Below, piece after piece: positions 6,428-10,103 of a stretch of 10,103 nt of DNA (the stretch's first letter is position 1; each line of letters starts with the position of its first letter). Under the pieces are notes generated by a model. That model was not told where the DNA came from and made no database searches. It saw only the letters and a list, made by a program, of their open reading frames with translations. A program made the position numbers and the translations under genes. The stretch lies in assembly GCA_019423445.1 (NCBI GenBank), contig JAHZBJ010000073.1, positions 1 to 10,103 of the forward strand. The letters run 5' to 3'. Origin of the DNA: Oscillospiraceae bacterium. Lineage in GTDB: Bacteria; Bacillota; Clostridia; Oscillospirales; Ruminococcaceae.

Positions 6428-7294
6428 GTGAAAGACTTTTCTAAAACCAACCGTTTCCGGGTCCTCCTGGTGGTGGGGGCGCTTCTGTTTTCCTTCCTCC
6501 TCCGGGCCATCTACACCGGGGGCCTGATGCCGTTCCTCTCCAGTGCCGGGGGGGTCCTGATGGTGCCCCTGAACAGCATCAGCGCCGCGGTATCGGGGGC
6601 GCTGGAGGAGAGCTTCGGCCCCTACCTCCACGCCGGGGAGCTGTACCAGGAGAATATCGACCTCCGGGCCCAGGTCCAGGAGCTGAAGGAGCAGCTTATC
6701 GACTACGAGACCGCCAAGATGGAGAACGAGCAGTTCCGTGAGCTGCTGGAGATCAAGGAACGCAACAGCGACTTTATCTTTGAGCCGGCCACAGTGGTGG
6801 CCCGGTCCCCTGACGACCGCTTCGGCTCCTTCACCATCGACGTGGGGTCCTATCAGGGGGTCACTCTCCGCTGCCCCGTTATCACCAGCGAGGGCTTGGT
6901 GGGGATCGTCAGCGAGGTGGGCTACGGATACTCCAAAGTCCAGACCATCCTGGACACCGCGGTGAATGTGGGGGGCGTGGACGTCCACACCCTGGATACC
7001 GGCATCGTCACCGGTTCCATCCCCCTGGCCCTGGAAGGAAACTGCCAGCTGAGCTTCCTGGCTAAGGAGAGCGCCGTCACCCCAGGGGATACCATCGTCA
7101 CCTCCGGCACCGGAGGCCTCCTCCCCAAGGGCCTGGTCATCGGGGAGATTCTCTCGGTGGAGACCGAGACGTCCGGCCTCTCCCTCTGCGCGGTGGTGAA
7201 GCCCGCCGCCGATATCCAGGGAGCGAAGCAGGTCTTTGTCATCACCGACTTCAGCGGCAAGGACGAGACCGCCCAGGCGGCGGAGGAGGAATGA
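6428..7294 (+). CDS. mreC: Rod shape-determining protein MreC
   Basis: Membrane-anchored scaffold of the elongasome that contacts MreB/MreD on one side and activates PBP2 on the outside. The 288 residues follow the family plan: a short basic cytoplasmic start, a single membrane helix at ~10-29 (FRVLLVVGALLFSFLLRAIY), a coiled coil at ~70-112 (GELYQENIDLRAQVQELKEQL...), then an extracellular beta domain to ~280 with the typical VVARSPDDRFGSFTIDVGSYQGV, EGLVGIVSEVGYGYSKVQTILD and VTSGTGGLLPKGLVIG stretches. The start is GTG at 6428, 8 bases after AGAAGGAGG (6411-6419). It ends one base before the mreD ATG, so the two are translationally adjacent. The acidic C-terminal tail (DETAQAAEEE) is unremarkable. 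Confidence 0.96.
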   Translation: MKDFSKTNRFRVLLVVGALLFSFLLRAIYTGGLMPFLSSAGGVLMVPLNSISAAVSGALEESFGPYLHAGELYQENIDLRAQVQELKEQLIDYETAKMENEQFRELLEIKERNSDFIFEPATVVARSPDDRFGSFTIDVGSYQGVTLRCPVITSEGLVGIVSEVGYGYSKVQTILDTAVNVGGVDVHTLDTGIVTGSIPLALEGNCQLSFLAKESAVTPGDTIVTSGTGGLLPKGLVIGEILSVETETSGLSLCAVVKPAADIQGAKQVFVITDFSGKDETAQAAEEE

Positions 7295-7295
7295 C

Positions 7296-7820
7296 ATGCC
7301 GAAGACCAAGTACAAGGTCCTGAAGTACGCCCTGTACTTTGCAGCGGGCCTCTTCCTCTGTGTCCTCCAGAATACCCCGGGCCTCTTTGCTGTCGCAGGG
7401 ATCAAGCCGATGCTGGTGGTCTCCCTGGCGGTGGCGGCGGCTATGTTTGAGGGGGAGTTTGCCGGGGCCCTCTGCGGGGCGGTGGGGGGGATGCTTTGTG
7501 ACATCTTCTCCTATTACCGCTTCGGCTACTACGCCCTGATGGTCTTTCTCTGCTGCTGCGCCGTGGGACTGCTGGTTCAGAGCTATATGCGGCCGGTGGC
7601 CGCCAACTGCTTCCTGTTCACCTTCCTGACGATGCTCCTGAACCAGGGAATCGCCTTTTTCTTCACCATCCTCATCCGGGACTACGGGAGCCCCGGCCTT
7701 CTCTTTTCCGCCCAGGTGCTGCCCCTCTGCCTCTATACGGCCCTGGCGGCGGTGCCCATTTTTTACGGGGTGCGGTGGTTTCACCGGCACTTCCAGCGGC
7801 TGCTGGAACAGCAGCAGTGA
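7296..7820 (+). CDS. mreD: Rod shape-determining protein MreD
   Basis: Integral membrane partner of MreC in the cell-elongation complex. The 174 residues are strongly hydrophobic, with about six predicted membrane segments (~9-26, 37-52, 55-72, 78-96, 104-126, 136-158). The glycine-rich GEFAGALCGAVGGMLCD stretch at 53-69 is the most MreD-like part of an otherwise poorly conserved family. Length fits the usual ~160-180. The ATG at 7296 starts one base after the mreC stop codon, with GGAGGAGGA (7282-7290) inside the end of mreC as ribosome binding site, which suggests coupled translation. The call relies on hydropathy, size and position between mreC and the PBP. The rather cysteine-rich membrane segments (CCC at 86-88) are slightly unusual. 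Confidence 0.92.
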   Translation: MPKTKYKVLKYALYFAAGLFLCVLQNTPGLFAVAGIKPMLVVSLAVAAAMFEGEFAGALCGAVGGMLCDIFSYYRFGYYALMVFLCCCAVGLLVQSYMRPVAANCFLFTFLTMLLNQGIAFFFTILIRDYGSPGLLFSAQVLPLCLYTALAAVPIFYGVRWFHRHFQRLLEQQQ

Positions 7821-7842
7821 TCCCCGGCCCTTTGCCTGCCTG

Positions 7843-7850
7843 AAAGGAGG
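7843..7850 (+). promoter_or_regulatory. Ribosome binding site supporting a TTG start for the PBP gene
   Basis: AAAGGAGG lies 6 bases before TTG 7857, in the 36-base gap after mreD. No ATG or GTG occurs in frame between this site and the membrane helix, so TTG is the best start. Confidence 0.75.
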
Positions 7851-7856
7851 CCCCTT

Positions 7857-9935
7857 TTGAACCAGAAAAACGAACGGATCCGCTTTGCCATCCTGGGCGG
7901 GGCGGTGGCGCTGGTGCTGCTGATCTTCATCTACCAGCTGGTGTTTATTCAGATCACCCAGGGGGAGGACTACAAGCGGAAGGTCACCCAGGGCTACACC
8001 CGCACCCAGACGGTGGTGGCGGCCCGGGGGGAAATCGTGGACCGCTACGGCCGGCCCTTTGCCACCAACCGGGTCAGCCTGGACATTATCCTGGACCAGG
8101 CCTACCTGCCCGTGGGCCAGGAGAACCAGGTGATCCTGGAACTCATCGGCCTCATGGAGGAGATGGGCCAGGAGTGGATCGACAATCTCCCCATCTCGGA
8201 GCCGGAGATCGCCGCCGACGGCAGCGTCCACTACAGCTTCCTTGAGGGGATGGATTCCCAGGTGGAGAAGCTGAAGGAGGCCCTGGCACTTGCCCCCTAC
8301 GCCACCGCCGACGACTGCATGAGCTGGCTGTGCAGCCCCACCTACTACGACCTGGGGGAATGGGACGACGACCCTGCCAGCCAGCGGAAGCTGGCCGGTG
8401 TCCGGTATGAGATGGCTCAGCAGGATTTCAGCTACCGCAACAACTACACCTTTGCCCAGGACGTCAGCAACGCCGTGGCCACCAACGTCCAGGAGCGCAG
8501 CTACGCCCTGCCGGGGGTGGACGTGATCCAGAGCACGGTGCGGGAGTTTTCTGACGGTACCCTGGCCCCTCACGTCATCGGCATCACCGGCCCCCTGTAC
8601 CAGGAGGACATGGAGAAGCTGAAAGAACAGGGGCTTTGGTGGAGCGAGGAAAACCAGCAGGGTTACAAGGCCAACGACACCATCGGCCGCAGCGGCATTG
8701 AAAGCGCCTATGAAAACGTCCTCCGGGGGCAGAACGGCGAGCGGCGGATCACCCTCAACGCCCAGCACCAGGTGGTGGAGGTGGAGGAAACGGTATCCCC
8801 CACCCCGGGGAACACCGTGGTGCTGACCCTGGACCGGGACCTCCAAAAGGTGACCCAGGAGGCCCTGGCGGACCAGATCGCCCTCCTTCAGCAGAACACC
8901 ACCATCAACGAAGGCAAGGACGCCAAGGCTGGCGCTGCCGTTTGTGTGGACGTCAAGACGGGGGAGGTCCTCTCCATGGCAACCTACCCCAGCTATGACA
9001 ACAGCACCTACTACCAGGATTACAATGAGCTGGCCCAGCAGGACCCTGAGCCCCTTCTGAACCGGGCCACCATGGGCCTCTACCGGCCCGGCTCCACCTA
9101 TAAGCCCTCGGTGGCGGTGGCGGGGCTCACCGAAGGGGTCATCACCCCGGAGGAAACCATCCTCTGCACCGGTACCTACACCCGGCTTGCCCCCTACACC
9201 CCCGGCTGCCTCTACGTCAACGGGGAGATCGACGTCCGCCACGCCCTGGCGGTGTCCTGCAACATCTTCTTCTATGAAACCGGCTGGCGGCTGGGCATCG
9301 ACCTGCAGAACGAGTACGCCTCCCACTTCGGCCTGGGGGAGCTTACCGGTATCGAGATCCCTGAGGCCAAGGGCCAGCGCTCCAGCCGGGAGACCCGGGA
9401 GGCCGCAGGGGATATCTGGACCAACGGCAACATCATCCAGTCGGCCATTGGCCAGCTGGACCACGGATTTACCCCCCTCCAGCTGGCGGGCTACGCCGCC
9501 ACCCTGGCCAACGACGGCCAGCGGATGCGCCTCCACCTGGTGAAGGCCATCACCACCTACAACTTCGAGGAGGTGCTGGAAGAGACCCAGCCCGAGGTGG
9601 TGGACCAGGTCCCCGCCTCCCCTGAGACTTTCCAGGTGGTCCGGGAAGGGATGATCATGGCCAGCCAGCCCGGAGGCACCTCCGCCAGCAGCTGGCTGGA
9701 CTTCCCCTACCTGGTGGCCTCCAAGACCGGTACCCCTGAGAGTCTTACCAACCTTACCTCCACCTATATCTGCTATATGCCCGCCGACGACCCCCAGATT
9801 GCCATTGCCGTGGTCATCGAGGACGGCGGCCAGGGCTACACCGGCGCCCCTGTGGCCCGGAAGATTGCCGACCAGTACTTCTTCGGCGGCACCGATGCGG
9901 AAACCGTCACCGACCCCGGCCAGCTTCTTCCTTAA
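7857..9935 (+). CDS. mrdA: Class B penicillin-binding protein, PBP2/MrdA type
   Basis: Membrane-anchored peptidoglycan transpeptidase of the elongation complex, cross-linking stem peptides outside the membrane and inhibited by beta-lactams. The 692 residues start with one membrane anchor (~10-31), followed by the class B pedestal domain with ARGEIVDRYGRPFATN (R57-G58...D62-R63), then GRSGIESAYENVLRGQNG in the linker region. The transpeptidase domain has all three active-site motifs: S413-T-Y-K416 (nucleophile Ser413), S467-C-N469, and K623-T-G-T626. The position after mreBCD marks it as elongation PBP2 rather than the division PBP. No C-terminal PASTA domains are present, which agrees. The pedestal region at ~85-200 is rich in acidic and aromatic residues and looks expanded. 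rodA is not in the window. The start is TTG at 7857; the stop codon abuts the second repeat array. Confidence 0.94.
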   Translation: MNQKNERIRFAILGGAVALVLLIFIYQLVFIQITQGEDYKRKVTQGYTRTQTVVAARGEIVDRYGRPFATNRVSLDIILDQAYLPVGQENQVILELIGLMEEMGQEWIDNLPISEPEIAADGSVHYSFLEGMDSQVEKLKEALALAPYATADDCMSWLCSPTYYDLGEWDDDPASQRKLAGVRYEMAQQDFSYRNNYTFAQDVSNAVATNVQERSYALPGVDVIQSTVREFSDGTLAPHVIGITGPLYQEDMEKLKEQGLWWSEENQQGYKANDTIGRSGIESAYENVLRGQNGERRITLNAQHQVVEVEETVSPTPGNTVVLTLDRDLQKVTQEALADQIALLQQNTTINEGKDAKAGAAVCVDVKTGEVLSMATYPSYDNSTYYQDYNELAQQDPEPLLNRATMGLYRPGSTYKPSVAVAGLTEGVITPEETILCTGTYTRLAPYTPGCLYVNGEIDVRHALAVSCNIFFYETGWRLGIDLQNEYASHFGLGELTGIEIPEAKGQRSSRETREAAGDIWTNGNIIQSAIGQLDHGFTPLQLAGYAATLANDGQRMRLHLVKAITTYNFEEVLEETQPEVVDQVPASPETFQVVREGMIMASQPGGTSASSWLDFPYLVASKTGTPESLTNLTSTYICYMPADDPQIAIAVVIEDGGQGYTGAPVARKIADQYFFGGTDAETVTDPGQLLP

Positions 9936-10103
9936 GTCCGTGAGCCGGGTAGCCCCGGGGGCGGGTCCGTGAGAAAAGATCCTGCGAAGCGCAGGTTTGT
10001 GCCCCGCTCTTTTCGGGTCCGTGAGAGAAGATTCTGCGAATCGAAACGTTGTGCCCCGCTCCCTGAGCATACCACATAGGATTCAGAAGGCGGTTTGGTG
10101 GGT
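9936..10103. repeat. Second copy of the modular intergenic repeat (cut by window end)
   Basis: It begins with GTCCGTGAG immediately after the PBP stop codon. A shortened unit (9936-9964) ends in a GC palindrome (GCCCCGGGGGC). Two full plus-oriented cores follow at 9965-10016 and 10017-10067, then the conserved centre segment from 10068 to the window end. Core 9965-10016 contains a perfect small hairpin CCTGCG-aag-CGCAGG and matches the reverse complement of 4241-4292 at about 42 of 52 positions by hand. The inverted half expected after the centre would lie beyond the window. Confidence 0.88.

Noticed and set aside
5261..7504. A 747-codon minus-strand open frame opposite mreB and mreC
   Set aside because: Antisense shadow of mreB and mreC; low-complexity translation and no ribosome binding site of note.
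7251..10070. A 939-codon minus-strand open frame opposite mreD and the PBP gene
   Set aside because: Same GC-driven artefact; its composition (Gly, His, Val, Gln rich) shows no domain and the plus strand carries clear catalytic motifs.

Overview
This window is very GC-rich and its AGGAGG-type ribosome binding sites, gene content and mreBCD-plus-class-B-PBP order fit a Gram-positive anaerobe of the high-GC Clostridia. The Oscillospiraceae (Flavonifractor/Lawsonibacter/Intestinimonas-like gut bacteria) are my best guess. That placement is inference from gene order and composition; no marker gene in the window proves it.

Layout. (1) 1-727, minus strand: the N-terminal 242 codons of a glycogen/maltodextrin phosphorylase, running off the left edge. 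(2) 728-938: a divergent promoter region with one recognisable promoter per direction. (3) 939-3999, plus strand: a compact cluster of a ZapA-like division protein with an unusual five-repeat coiled-coil tail, a U32-family protein of the RlhA/TrhP type, and dUTPase (dut). (4) 4000-4493: no gene. It is filled by a modular, palindromic intergenic repeat, with 46-52 bp cores in both orientations, GC-rich hairpin modules, a conserved centre and a 72-bp tandem array. (5) 4494-5105: a Maf nucleotide pyrophosphatase. (6) 5106-5251: an extended -10 promoter overlapping a perfect 10-bp inverted repeat. (7) 5252-9935: mreB, mreC, mreD and a class B penicillin-binding protein of the PBP2/MrdA type, the core of the cell-elongation (rod) machinery. 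A 159-nt, strongly structured spacer lies between mreB and mreC. (8) 9936-10103: a second copy of the intergenic repeat, beginning directly after the PBP stop codon and cut by the window end.

How it fits together. MreB filaments, MreC and MreD position and activate the PBP2 transpeptidase for lateral wall synthesis, while ZapA would stabilise the FtsZ ring, so division and elongation genes sit near each other. Dut and Maf are house-cleaning nucleotide pyrophosphatases. The U32 protein probably takes part in RNA hydroxylation.

The protein-coding genes are ordinary housekeeping genes. The parts most worth a second look are the dispersed modular repeat (about 5.9 kb between copies, each starting exactly at a stop codon with the same TTAAGTCCGTGAG junction), the repeat tail of ZapA, and the structured mreB-mreC spacer. 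I saw no tRNA, rRNA, CRISPR array, transposase or phage gene.
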